The notes: a model not told the origin generated them from the letters alone. Shown: positions 42,293-49,453, counted from the first letter of the stretch. The stretch is DNA of 49,453 nucleotides from Synergistaceae bacterium (GCA_017446055.1 JAFSRQ010000062.1:1-49453), one strand, 5' to 3'. A program made the numbers and translations.

Positions 42293-43084
42293 CTAATGCT
42301 TGAGACTGTTGGCTATTCTCAGGAGTTCGTCCGCTGTCTGAATACCCTTCGAGTTCGCCTCATACGCCCTCTGAGCTACTATCATCTCTACCATTTCCTC
42401 GACTACCTGAACGTTTGACATCTCGATAACATTCTGCCTGACTTGGGGCATTCCGTCCTCGCCGGGGGTGCCTGTTATGGGCTGACCGCTGGCGGGTGTC
42501 TCAACAAAAAGCCTGTCGCCGACCGCACGAAGTCCTGTAGGGTTGATGAACCGTGCAAGCTCAATCTGCCCCAGCTCCTGAAGCTCTGTGTTGTCGCCTG
42601 TCCTCACCGTAACGACTCCTGTCGGTGAAAGCTGTATGTCCTGCGCGTCATCGGGTATAGTGATTCCTGGCTCAAGAAGATAGCCGTCCTCGTTCACGAT
42701 CTGCCCTTGGTCATCAATCTGCCATGAGCCTCCGCGTGTGTAGCCTATCTGACCGTTGCCCATGTTGACCTGAAAGAATGCGTTATCCGCGACTATAACC
42801 CAGTCCAAATCGCCGTCCGTAATCTGGAAGTTCCCCTGAACCATGAAGCTCGGCGTGGCGTTCACCCTAGTCCCCAGTCCAACCTGAACACCAGTAGGCA
42901 CAACGCTTCCTCCCTCAATGGGTGCGCCCGGCTCGCGGTATATCTGGTACATGAGATCCTCGAAGTCCGCGCGGCGTTTCTTGTAGCCCTGTGTGTTGAC
43001 GTTGGCGAGGTTGTGAGTCACCACGTCTAGGTGTGTCTGCTGTGCTATCATTCCTGATGCGCTGGTCCACAATGAACGTAACAT
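42293..43084 (-). CDS. flgG: Flagellar distal rod protein FlgG
   Basis: 263 residues, full length. Diagnostic: MLRSLWTSASGMIAQQTHLD with VVTHNLANVNTQGYKKRRADF and the C-terminal NVQVVEEMVEMIVAQRAYEA. Secreted through the flagellar export apparatus without a signal peptide. AGGAGGA precedes the ATG; 15 bases follow the flgF stop. Confidence 0.96.
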   Translation of the reverse strand: MLRSLWTSASGMIAQQTHLDVVTHNLANVNTQGYKKRRADFEDLMYQIYREPGAPIEGGSVVPTGVQVGLGTRVNATPSFMVQGNFQITDGDLDWVIVADNAFFQVNMGNGQIGYTRGGSWQIDDQGQIVNEDGYLLEPGITIPDDAQDIQLSPTGVVTVRTGDNTELQELGQIELARFINPTGLRAVGDRLFVETPASGQPITGTPGEDGMPQVRQNVIEMSNVQVVEEMVEMIVAQRAYEANSKGIQTADELLRIANSLKH

Positions 43085-43099
43085 GATTTATTCCTCCTG

Positions 43100-43921
43100 T
43101 TATCCTCTGCTGAATGACGTGATTAATTTGCTGGTCTGCTCGTCATGTGTAGTGAGAGCCTTTGACGCTCCCTCGTAAATTCTCTGAGCCTCAATCATTC
43201 GCGCCATTTCCGTAACAACTTCAACATTGCTGGTCTCAAGCATCCCGGACCAGATTTTGACGTTCTCGACATTCTCAGCCTCCCCGGACTGCTCTGTAGG
43301 CGTGAGAAGGTTATTGCCCTGATGATGAAGGTACGTAGGACGCTCGAAGTTGAAGACTGCCACCCGGCCAATAACCTCGGTCTGGTCTTCTCTTGTTACT
43401 ATGACCTGCCCGGAAATGTTGACCTGAATATCCAGCGCGTTGTTGCCGACATTCAGCGCACCGCCCTCACCCTGTAGCATTAAGCCGTTGGGGTTGACGA
43501 TATTCCCGTTGTTGTCGAGGGTGAAATTCCCGGCGCGTGTGTAGTAGGTGTTGCCTTCCTCGTCTGAGAGCGAGAAGAAGCCCTGACCGTCTATCGCCAT
43601 GTCCAGCGGATTATCGCTAGTCTTGACGACTCCGGGGAACGTGTCCATAACGTCCTCCGAGAATATAGCCGCAAGTGCAACCGACCCGATAACCTCCCGG
43701 CCCTTGAACGGCATATCAGCGGGCAATACTGTTGTTATTTTGGTCTCGCCATCCTCTGATACCTTCTCGATTCGGTCAAGCAATGCGGAGAAGTCTGATG
43801 TTGCGGAAATCCTGCGCTTGTAGCCGGGTGTGTCTACGTTGGCGAGGTTGTTCGTGATTACGTCAAGGTGTGTCTCCTGAACCAGCATTCCCGAAGCGGC
43901 CTCGTATATCCCCCTGTGCAT
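43100..43921 (-). CDS. flgF: Flagellar proximal rod protein FlgF
   Basis: 273 residues. Shares the FlgG-type termini (GIYEAASGMLVQETHLDVIT ... SNVEVVTEMARMIEAQRIYE) and the central DGQGFFSLSDEEGNTYYTRA. Paralogue of the next gene. Its AAGGGGAGA ribosome site is the one duplicated together with the mreB 3' end just upstream. Confidence 0.93.
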   Translation of the reverse strand: MHRGIYEAASGMLVQETHLDVITNNLANVDTPGYKRRISATSDFSALLDRIEKVSEDGETKITTVLPADMPFKGREVIGSVALAAIFSEDVMDTFPGVVKTSDNPLDMAIDGQGFFSLSDEEGNTYYTRAGNFTLDNNGNIVNPNGLMLQGEGGALNVGNNALDIQVNISGQVIVTREDQTEVIGRVAVFNFERPTYLHHQGNNLLTPTEQSGEAENVENVKIWSGMLETSNVEVVTEMARMIEAQRIYEGASKALTTHDEQTSKLITSFSRG

Positions 43922-43925
43922 GTGT

Positions 43926-44419
43926 GTAAATCTCCCCTTCCTAGTAGCGTTTGCGTGATGAGCGTTTGAGGTTGACCATCATTGTTGACTTGCCCGTGCC
44001 TTTGAGCCTGTCCATCTCAGTGAGGGCTTTTCCCGTGCCTAGTGCTACTGACTCCATGGGGTTCTCTGCGGTGAAACAGTTTATCCCGGTCTGCTGTGCT
44101 ATGAGTTCCGGGAGACCGTGAAGCAATGCACCGCCCCCAGTAAGCACAATCCCGCTATTGTTGTTGACCGCGGCGATTCCCATGTTCATGCGTAAATCTC
44201 CCCTTCCTAGTAGCGTTTGCGTGATGAGCGTTTGAGGTTGACCATCATTGTTGACTTGCCCGTGCCTTTGAGCCTGTCCATTTCTGCGAGGGCTTTTCCC
44301 GTGCCTAGTGCTACCGACTCCATCGGGTTTTCTGCGGTGAAACAGTTTATCCCGGTCTGCTGTGCTATGAGTTCCGGGAGACCGTGAAGCAATGCACCGC
44401 CCCCAGTAAGCACAATCCC
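43926..44419 (-). repeat. Tandem 266-bp duplication of the mreB 3' end
   Basis: 43926-44153 and 44192-44419 are about 97% identical by eye (some seven differences over 228 bp) with a 266-bp period. Each contains the mreB C-terminus, its stop and the AAGGGGAGA site that follows. Confidence 0.9.
43941..44189 (-). CDS. Partial MreB copy with new N-terminus
   Basis: 82 codons. It begins MNMGIAAVNNNSGIVLTGGG and from the ninth residue or so equals the last 68 residues of MreB, with conservative changes only. The ATG follows a copy of the AAGGGGAGA site, so it could be translated. It holds the GGG nucleotide-contact loop and the C-terminal part of the actin fold, but not enough to fold as an actin. 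The origin of the first twelve residues is unclear. Either a translated fragment or a silent duplication product. Confidence 0.55.
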   Translation of the reverse strand: MNMGIAAVNNNSGIVLTGGGALLHGLPELIAQQTGINCFTAENPMESVALGTGKALTEMDRLKGTGKSTMMVNLKRSSRKRY

Positions 44420-45253
44420 TCTGTCGATTATGTCGGCTGATAATTCCGGGGGAGTTAGCTCAAGAACATTCCTGATTCCGTCAACAAGAGTCTGAATCAT
44501 CTCGCCAATCGCCATGTTGACAGCCGAGCTTGTTACCTCAATCTGACGCGGAAGACCCTGCACCAAGTCTCGCCCCTTCACTATCATGCGCTGGTCTTGC
44601 TCCAACGGTACACACGTCCCAATCATGATTTTGAGGTTCTCTGCTGTCTGGTCGCCTATCGCAAGGTTGTACTGCCGCCTGAGATATCGCGTAATCCCCT
44701 CGTCAAACTTGTCGCCCCCAAGACGCAATGACTTCGACACTACCACGCCCCCAAGCGAGATGACCGCAATATCCGTAGTCCCTCCGCCTATGTCGACAAT
44801 CATTTTCCCGCGGGCTTCCTCGACATTGAGATTCGCACCGATAGCCGCCGCCATAGGTTCCTCGATGAGATACGCCTCACGCGCTCCTACCTCTAACGCC
44901 GCCTCAAGCACCGCTCTGCGCTCAACGTCAGTAGCCCCGGACGGCACGCATATCATCGCCCTGTTGCGGAAGAACTTCTGCGTACCCTTAGTGATTCGCC
45001 TCATGAAGTGCTGCAACATGGCTTCAGTCATCGCATAGTTCGCTATCACTCCGTCCCTCAATGGCCGCACTGACGTAATGCTTCCTGGTGTCCTTCCGAC
45101 CATGCTCTTAGCGTCATATCCCACCGCGAGAATATCCCCGGTGTCCTGGTCAACAGCTACTACTGACGGCTCGCGCAATACGACTCCGTGATGCTTCTCG
45201 TAGATCAATACCGTAGCTGTACCCAAATCTATACCTATATCAGTTCCGAACAA
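44207..45253 (-). CDS. mreB: Rod shape-determining protein MreB/Mbl
   Basis: 348 residues. Bacterial actin that guides the cell-wall elongation machinery under the inner membrane. Motifs: phosphate-1 GTDIGIDLGTATVLIY, EEPMAAAIGANLNV, phosphate-2 VDIGGGTTDIAVISLGG, adenosine GIVLTGGGALLHGLP. The start is TTG, 14 bases inside the preceding gene. An mreB/mbl gene directly before flgF-flgG is also seen in Bacillus (mbl-flhO-flhP), so the linkage is conserved. Confidence 0.95.
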   Translation of the reverse strand: MFGTDIGIDLGTATVLIYEKHHGVVLREPSVVAVDQDTGDILAVGYDAKSMVGRTPGSITSVRPLRDGVIANYAMTEAMLQHFMRRITKGTQKFFRNRAMICVPSGATDVERRAVLEAALEVGAREAYLIEEPMAAAIGANLNVEEARGKMIVDIGGGTTDIAVISLGGVVVSKSLRLGGDKFDEGITRYLRRQYNLAIGDQTAENLKIMIGTCVPLEQDQRMIVKGRDLVQGLPRQIEVTSSAVNMAIGEMIQTLVDGIRNVLELTPPELSADIIDRGIVLTGGGALLHGLPELIAQQTGINCFTAENPMESVALGTGKALAEMDRLKGTGKSTMMVNLKRSSRKRY

Positions 45254-45902
45254 ATTTCTTCACCCCTGCAAGTAAAATCATCAGCGCAAACACACCTGCC
45301 CCCGAATCACAGCCGCTGCTTGTCTCACTGTCTGTAACAGGTCTGGCAGTCCCGGATTTCCAGATAGCACAGTCCGAGTTAATCTCAATATCTCCTACAT
45401 AATCAGTGTCAAAATAACCCCGTATTCTGACCTTGCCGGAAGTCTCTGATGTGAATGATACCTGATACGATATTCCGTTGTGTATGACAGCAGGAAGCAC
45501 AAAGGGATTGTTCACTGTCGGAGTGAAATCGGGAAATACTATAGGGATTCTTATTCCGTTAGGCAGGTTGTCATCCCAAATCTTTATGTCAAGCCCGGTC
45601 TTGTCGAAGGCATACAGGCGAAGGTCAATCTCATACCCGTTGAGGCAGTCTAGGTTCTGGTCAACATCTTCACGCCTCATCACCGTAACCGTATCATTGC
45701 TCAGGACTTCGATAATGTCATAGCTCAATTCTGAGACTTTGCACGTTGACAGCTCCATTCCCCCGCGAAGTTCGAGACTGATACGCACAAAGCTCTTCTC
45801 CACAAAACCTGTGCCGTAAATGTTCCACGTCCCGGAAATCTCGTAGCCTTCAGCAGTAACAGCAGTCATCATCAGCAGGAGGAGGAGAAACGCTTTCTTC
45901 AT
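45240..45902 (-). CDS. Secreted protein with Synergist-type C-terminal sorting tail
   Basis: 220 residues. Signal peptide MKKAFLLLLLMMTAVTAEGY, a beta-rich body (GTWNIYGTGFVEKSFVRISL ...), then SSGCDSGAGVFALMILLAG and a basic end KKFVRN. The Ser/Gly-Cys, hydrophobic helix and basic end match the Synerg-CTERM sorting pattern (established from memory of that family), which implies processing and surface attachment. Function unknown. It is coupled to larB upstream (ATGA overlap) and mreB downstream. Confidence 0.75.
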   Translation of the reverse strand: MKKAFLLLLLMMTAVTAEGYEISGTWNIYGTGFVEKSFVRISLELRGGMELSTCKVSELSYDIIEVLSNDTVTVMRREDVDQNLDCLNGYEIDLRLYAFDKTGLDIKIWDDNLPNGIRIPIVFPDFTPTVNNPFVLPAVIHNGISYQVSFTSETSGKVRIRGYFDTDYVGDIEINSDCAIWKSGTARPVTDSETSSGCDSGAGVFALMILLAGVKKFVRN

Positions 45903-46648
45903 GGCCGCCTCCTGTCTATCATGGCCGCAAGGTAGCCCGCTCCGAATCCGTTATCGATGTTGACGACACTCACGCCCGATGCGCACGAGTTCAGCATAGC
46001 CAGCAATGCACTTACCCCGCCGAACGATGCGCCATAACCCACGCTTGTTGGGACAGCTATAACGGGGCATTCCGCGAGTCCTCCGAGAACGCTGGCCAGT
46101 GCTCCCTCCATCCCTGCGACTGCGATAATCACGCTTGCGCTCATTATGTCGTCCACGTGCGACAAGACACGGTGAAGCCCGGCGACCCCGACATCGTAGA
46201 GACGTTTGACCCTGCTGCCGAGAACTTCTGCGGTGAGTGCTGCCTCTTCTGCTACTGGTATATCGCTCGTCCCTCCTGTAGCTATGAGGATGAAGCTGCT
46301 TCCTTCGGGCTGTGGAATTTCGCCGTAGACCGCGCATCTTGAGTCGGGGTGATAGTCGATGTTACAGCCGAGACGGTGAAGTGAGTCGGCTTTGTCCTGA
46401 CTGAGGCGGGTAATGAGTATAGTTTTCTGGCCGTGTTCAGACATGACAGTAATTATCCCGGCGATCTGTTCGGGAGTTTTCCCTGCGCCGTAGATAACCT
46501 CGCTTGCTCCCTGGCGGATTTTGCGGTGAAGGTCAATTTTAGCGTAGCCTATATCCTCAAATGGACTCTCTCGGAGTCTCAGGTATGCTTCTTCAGGTGT
46601 TATGTTATGGCTGTAAAGTTCGTGAAGTAATTGCTTCGTGTCATTCAA
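45899..46648 (-). CDS. larB: LarB, nickel-pincer cofactor biosynthesis carboxylase
   Basis: 249 residues. LarB carboxylates and hydrolyses nicotinic acid adenine dinucleotide, the first step to the nickel-pincer cofactor. The C-terminal AIR-carboxylase-like domain has ATGGTSDIPVAEEAALTAEV, VAGMEGALASVLGGL, and PTSVGYGASFGGVSALLAML. N-terminal KIDLHRKIRQGASEVIYGAG is the family signature. TTG start with GAGGTG 8 bases upstream. It works in the same pathway as larC, 23 kb away. Confidence 0.93.
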   Translation of the reverse strand: MNDTKQLLHELYSHNITPEEAYLRLRESPFEDIGYAKIDLHRKIRQGASEVIYGAGKTPEQIAGIITVMSEHGQKTILITRLSQDKADSLHRLGCNIDYHPDSRCAVYGEIPQPEGSSFILIATGGTSDIPVAEEAALTAEVLGSRVKRLYDVGVAGLHRVLSHVDDIMSASVIIAVAGMEGALASVLGGLAECPVIAVPTSVGYGASFGGVSALLAMLNSCASGVSVVNIDNGFGAGYLAAMIDRRRP

Positions 46649-46689
46649 GAAATTTTCACCTCAGCGAAATAATAGCACACGCAGCAGTC

Positions 46690-46989
46690 TTAATACACCG
46701 CCCCGAAGTTAGACTCTTCTTGATTGACCCTCTCCCGGTAAAATATCACCTGTCTCACTATTGCCATTGTCGGCCCTTGGCGTAGCTTCTCCTTCATCTC
46801 GTTCACGCATTCGGGCATTCCCTGTATCACTACTTCGACCCGGCCGTCGTCAAGGTTCTCGACAGTCCCAGTGAGGCCGAGTCTTTCAGCCTGCTCCTGC
46901 GCCCAGTACCTGAAGCCTACATGCTGGACTCTCCCGGAGATTAACGCCCTGACGCGGATATAGCTGCTCTTGTCATCGTAATAGCTCAT
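46690..46989 (-). CDS. acyP: Acylphosphatase
   Basis: 99 residues from the ATG at 46989. Hydrolyses acyl phosphates. The signature GRVQHVGFRYWAQEQAERLG holds the phosphate-binding loop and catalytic Arg; the Asn is in TGTVENLDDGRVEVVIQG. In the ancestral layout the ATG overlapped the SMUG1-like stop (ATGA); this junction is now triplicated upstream, leaving two extra 5' fragments. Confidence 0.93.
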   Translation of the reverse strand: MSYYDDKSSYIRVRALISGRVQHVGFRYWAQEQAERLGLTGTVENLDDGRVEVVIQGMPECVNEMKEKLRQGPTMAIVRQVIFYRERVNQEESNFGAVY

Positions 46990-47303
46990 TGCCACACTCC
47001 CAATTCCCCAAGCTGACGTGAAACTTTCCCGGCCGAATGCCTAAAGCCTACATGCTGGACTCTCCCGGAGATTAACGCCCTGACGCGGATATAGCTGCTC
47101 TTGTCGTCGTAATAGCTCATTGCCACACCCCCAATGCTGAAAGCTGGCGTGTAACTTTCCCGGCCGAATGCCTAAAGCCTACATGCTGGACTCTCCCGGA
47201 GATTAACGCCCTGACGCGGATATAGCTGCTCTTGTCGTCATAGTAGCTCATTGCCACACCCCCAATGCTGAAAGCTGACGTTCAACTTTCCCGGCCCAGT
47301 CTT
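46911..47303 (-). repeat. Three tandem 131-bp copies of the SMUG1/acylphosphatase junction
   Basis: Copies start at 46911, 47042 and 47173. Each contains about the last 15 codons of the glycosylase gene and the first 28 or so codons of acyP. The copy next to acyP still reads GKVSRQLGELGVWQ-stop; the copy next to the glycosylase reads GKVERQLSALGVWQ-stop. Differences are scattered, so the copies are not a simple assembly echo. Confidence 0.9.
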
Positions 47304-47991
47304 GATTTGCCTGCGGGTTTGCGGGGCTTGGGTGAAGTATCCTGATGATGTCCGGGTGGCCGTAACTGAGTCCGTATTCCAGTGATGACTTCGCGCGTGA
47401 GTATGCGAATGTGCCGACTCCCACAACGTAATCCGGCCTGAGAATTTCGACAGCCTCAATCAGTGCGTCATCGCAGAGCCGGCAGAGTCCATCACGTTCT
47501 GAGGGATTGAGCTTGTCGGGGGTAATGTTGCGGAGGCTTCCTGAGTCAGTCCTGCCGATGAACAGAAGAGGGCAGTAGTTCAGCACGAAATGTTCAGCGA
47601 AAAACTCATCCGCTGTGCCGAATTTGTCCCGGAAGAGTCCCCAGAGCCTTTTTCCGCTGACTTCGGAGCGGGGGCAGTCGAGTCCTCTTACCGGGTATGA
47701 GACCTGCATGTTCTGTGGAGTGAAGATTCTCATGCTGTTTATGCCGAGAAATTCGCGGACTGAATTGACCTCGCCGAAGGGAATCCCGGTCTGAGCCATT
47801 CCCCAGGGGCCCGGGTTGATTCCGAGAAAGACGACTCGCTTCCTGCCCTCGGAGAATTTCGCGTACTGCCTGAAGCCGTCCCACGCATAGCTGAGGGGGT
47901 TATAGACGAACTCGGCGGGCCATGAGAATTTGAGCCTGCCAACGTCATCACATAGACACTGGTATATTCTGAGTATGTTTATGCTGTTCAT
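47248..47991 (-). CDS. SMUG1-like uracil-DNA glycosylase
   Basis: 247 residues. Removes uracil and oxidised pyrimidines from DNA. Motif 1 GINPGPWGMAQTGIPFG and motif 2 HPSPANPQANQDW are the SMUG1 (family 3) signatures rather than those of Ung. N-terminal FSWPAEFVYNPLSYAW also fits. SMUG1 is mainly known from animals and scattered bacteria, so horizontal spread is likely. First gene of the cluster leading to acyP, larB and mreB; no clear ribosome site was seen at the ATG 47991. Confidence 0.9.
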   Translation of the reverse strand: MNSINILRIYQCLCDDVGRLKFSWPAEFVYNPLSYAWDGFRQYAKFSEGRKRVVFLGINPGPWGMAQTGIPFGEVNSVREFLGINSMRIFTPQNMQVSYPVRGLDCPRSEVSGKRLWGLFRDKFGTADEFFAEHFVLNYCPLLFIGRTDSGSLRNITPDKLNPSERDGLCRLCDDALIEAVEILRPDYVVGVGTFAYSRAKSSLEYGLSYGHPDIIRILHPSPANPQANQDWAGKVERQLSALGVWQ

Positions 47992-48066
47992 GATAGGTAT
48001 ATTTTACCGTAACGAGCAAGAAGCCTCCCCCTTCTGTGATATGATTCTTCCTGTTGAATAACTGTA

Positions 48067-48234
48067 ATAAATGAATTCCGACAACAAACCGTAGCTTTGA
48101 AAATAAACGTGGTATCTGCGGTGCGTAGGAAACCTTGGCTTCGAGCCATAAACGCCTTTGGAGAGAACGTAAGACGCTTGCGCAGACCTCGCTGAATTAG
48201 GAAGCCACCGAATCCGCGAGGGGCGGTAGTTCAC
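48067..48234 (+). mobile_element. IS605-type right-end remnant
   Basis: The plus strand reads NEFRQQTVALKINVV ... RRKPWLRAINAFGENVR and a stop, like the end of a TnpB protein. It is followed by GGAAGCCACC (48200-48209), an imperfect hairpin and GTAGTTCAC (48226-48234), the usual IS605-family terminus. No start or nuclease domain remains. The rest of 47992-48246 holds nothing else recognisable. Confidence 0.55.
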
Positions 48235-48246
48235 ACGCAGGGAAAA

Positions 48247-48277
48247 GAAAATCCCCCGCCAATTTCTGACGAGGGAC
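48247..48277 (-). terminator. Rho-independent terminator of the fucosyltransferase-like gene
   Basis: Minus strand TCCCTCGTC pairs with GGCGGGGGA, followed by TTTTCTTTT. Confidence 0.75.
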
Positions 48278-48285
48278 TGTGATTA

Positions 48286-49277
48286 TCACTTGTGGCACTC
48301 TATTTTGCGCATGTACGGAAGGTATAGACCCTGCCATTTCTCGCCCTTCCAGTGCCAAGGAACAGGAATATATACTATCTTGTTGGGATTTCTGCCCAGA
48401 TATTGCCCCCACCAGCTGAATGTGGAGTTGCTGATGATGAAGTGCCTGCAACTGTACATGAGGCGGAGCTTTTCCCACACAGGATCATTGCCTCGCTCAT
48501 ACACAACGTCAAACGGGAAGTGCATTGAGCGTTTCACATCATCGACATCATCAGAGAACACAAAGAACTTGCAGCAGGGTATTTCTTTGCGTAATGCCTT
48601 CATGGCCGTGATGAAATATTCCTCATTGCAGACGTTGAACTCTGATGCATATTTGCTGCTGAGGAAATCACCGCGCCTTATGCTGACACAGACAGACTCA
48701 GAAGTCATAATGTCATCTAGCAGCTCCAGATTATGCGGCAAGGGGTCATGAATAGGTGTAAATTCATCAAGCAGCACGTCCCTTATACCGTCAAAATACG
48801 CGGCGTTCTCGAACAGGGACTTGACGAATATATGACGTGAGCGTGAACGAAGAGGTTTGACATATTCCGAGCAGCCCAGAGGATTATACATTCCCAGTAA
48901 GTTGAATGTCGGCTGAAGTATCTTGTGGTCAATGGCGTTGATTGTTCCGGCTGGCAGGAGCTTCACAAGTATCTTGCGGCCAGCGTTCAGACAAATACGG
49001 AAGAAAGTCCCGCCGTAAGCCTCATACATGCTGTCGGAACAACCTGAATTGCGTAACCGAAAATCTTTGATGAGATAGTCCCACCCCTGAGATTTTCTCT
49101 GCTCCGATTCTTTCTTATAGTGATATGTGTTGATGATGAGTTTGTAATCCGGGTAGAATTTCAGCTGTAACGCTCTTACTGCGGCATACTTGAATAACTG
49201 ATTGCCGAGTCTCTGAGTCATTACGAGACAAACATAGCCTGAGTCCTGAGTCCTGAGTCCATTATTGTTATGGCCAT
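48286..49277 (-). CDS. GT11 family fucosyltransferase-like protein, OFF by 7-bp repeat
   Basis: The conserved frame reads YVCLVMTQRLGNQLFKYAA, then VSIRRGDF and SNSTFSWWGQYLG near the C-terminus, hallmarks of alpha-1,2-fucosyltransferases (GT11). Its only in-frame ATG (49221) would cut off the first beta strand (YVCLV) and has no ribosome site. Two upstream ATGs (49277, 49262) are in another frame because three copies of GGACTCA lie between; with four copies or one, they join: MDSG...YVCLVMTQRLG. A GAAAGGCGG lies 14 bases before ATG 49277. Expected role: add fucose to a surface glycan. Base composition is AT-rich compared with the flagellar genes. Confidence 0.8.
49240..49260 (-). repeat. GGACTCA x3 (7-bp repeat) in the fucosyltransferase 5' end
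   Basis: Three exact copies between the candidate start codons and the conserved frame. Unit length is not a multiple of three, so copy number sets the frame. Confidence 0.9.
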
Positions 49278-49308
49278 TAGGATTTTGTCAACCGCCTTTC
49301 TTCGTGAT

Positions 49309-49341
49309 AAAAATTCCCCCCGCCTGTCACGACGAGGGGAC
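49309..49341 (-). terminator. Rho-independent terminator of the hydrogenase gene
   Basis: Minus strand GTCCCCTCGTCGTG ... GGCGGGGGGAA followed by five T. Confidence 0.75.
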
Positions 49342-49357
49342 AATGTTTCGTGTTACG

Positions 49358-49453
49358 TTACTTCCACAGCTCCCATGTTGACTGGTCAGTATGGAGGAGA
49401 TGATGTGCCTTCTCACCGCCCGGCTCACCGAGGTACTCCTTGTAGCACTGGAC
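49358..49453 (-). CDS. [FeFe] hydrogenase catalytic subunit, C-terminus only
   Basis: The final 31 codons of a gene entering from the right edge: CYKEYLGEPGGEKAHHLLHT and then a stop at 49358. The pattern (Y-K-E-Y-L-G-E-P-G ... A-H-x-L-L-H-T) is the conserved end of [FeFe] hydrogenases of fermentative anaerobes. The catalytic H-cluster region is outside the window, so the call rests on this tail alone. Confidence 0.7.
   Translation of the reverse strand, partial: VQCYKEYLGEPGGEKAHHLLHTDQSTWELWK

Noticed and set aside
1..49453. tRNA, rRNA or replication origin
   Set aside because: No cloverleaf, rRNA core or DnaA-box cluster was noticed on either strand by eye; a covariance search would be needed to exclude a tRNA fully.

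Overview
The window looks like a piece of a flagellated, diderm, probably gut- or mouth-associated member of the Synergistota. Direct signs are a secreted protein (45240-45902) ending in what looks like a Synergist-type C-terminal sorting tail (Ser-Ser-Gly-Cys, hydrophobic stretch, basic end), flagellar P- and L-ring genes, an LpxL-like lipid A acyltransferase and a patatin/beta-barrel outer-membrane protein. These imply an outer membrane with lipopolysaccharide. Genes are tightly packed, often with ATGA overlaps, TTG starts are common, and most transcription units end in GC-rich hairpins followed by T runs. The taxonomic call is inference.

Layout, left to right. 1-6800: a secreted surface protein broken by a poly-G tract, a two-gene chromate transporter, three secreted proteins of unknown role, and thrS. 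7000-11740: a very large flagellin (963 aa) with a sigma-28-like promoter, a tnpB nuclease gene directly upstream, and a tnpB 3'-end remnant. 11741-17981: a small secreted protein, prepilin peptidase, two YvyF-like flagellar-operon proteins, lipid A acyltransferase, a RuvX/YqgF-fold protein, CheX and a type Vd patatin autotransporter. 17994-21368: a duplicated antitoxin array with a nonsense-mutated VapC toxin, proS and comB. 21404-25550: a structured leader before larC, and a five-gene AAA+ ATPase/membrane-protein operon. 25622-29310: three secreted Pro/Arg/His/Gly-rich proteins divergent from a two-component system whose kinase gene has a triplicated 3' end. 29398-36241: nitronate monooxygenase, an acyltransferase, metK under a SAM-I riboswitch, rpsD, a ROK kinase and glycerate kinase. 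36346-38133: O-antigen ligase/polymerase and a decayed acyltransferase. 38134-47991: a long minus-strand cluster reading SMUG1-like glycosylase, acylphosphatase, larB, sorted secreted protein, mreB, flgF, flgG, flgA, flgH, flgI, a glycosyltransferase and flgJ. 48000-49453: an IS605-type remnant, a fucosyltransferase-like gene and the C-terminus of an [FeFe] hydrogenase.

Two patterns stand out. First, several surface genes carry short repeats or homopolymers at their 5' ends that put the conserved protein out of frame with the upstream start: poly-G in a signal peptide, a 7-bp repeat in an acyltransferase, a 14-bp repeat in an O-antigen ligase/polymerase, and a 7-bp repeat in a GT11 fucosyltransferase. 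Adding or removing a few units would restore each reading frame. Together they look like a phase-variable surface-glycan and surface-protein programme, here captured in the OFF state. Second, gene ends or gene junctions are tandemly duplicated at several unrelated loci (kinase 116 bp x3, mreB 266 bp x2, SMUG1/acylphosphatase 131 bp x3, antitoxin about 298 bp), leaving small fragments with their own ribosome binding sites. The AAA+ operon at 22832-25481, with an 11-base homopolymer inside its promoter, is the best candidate for an undescribed multi-gene system.
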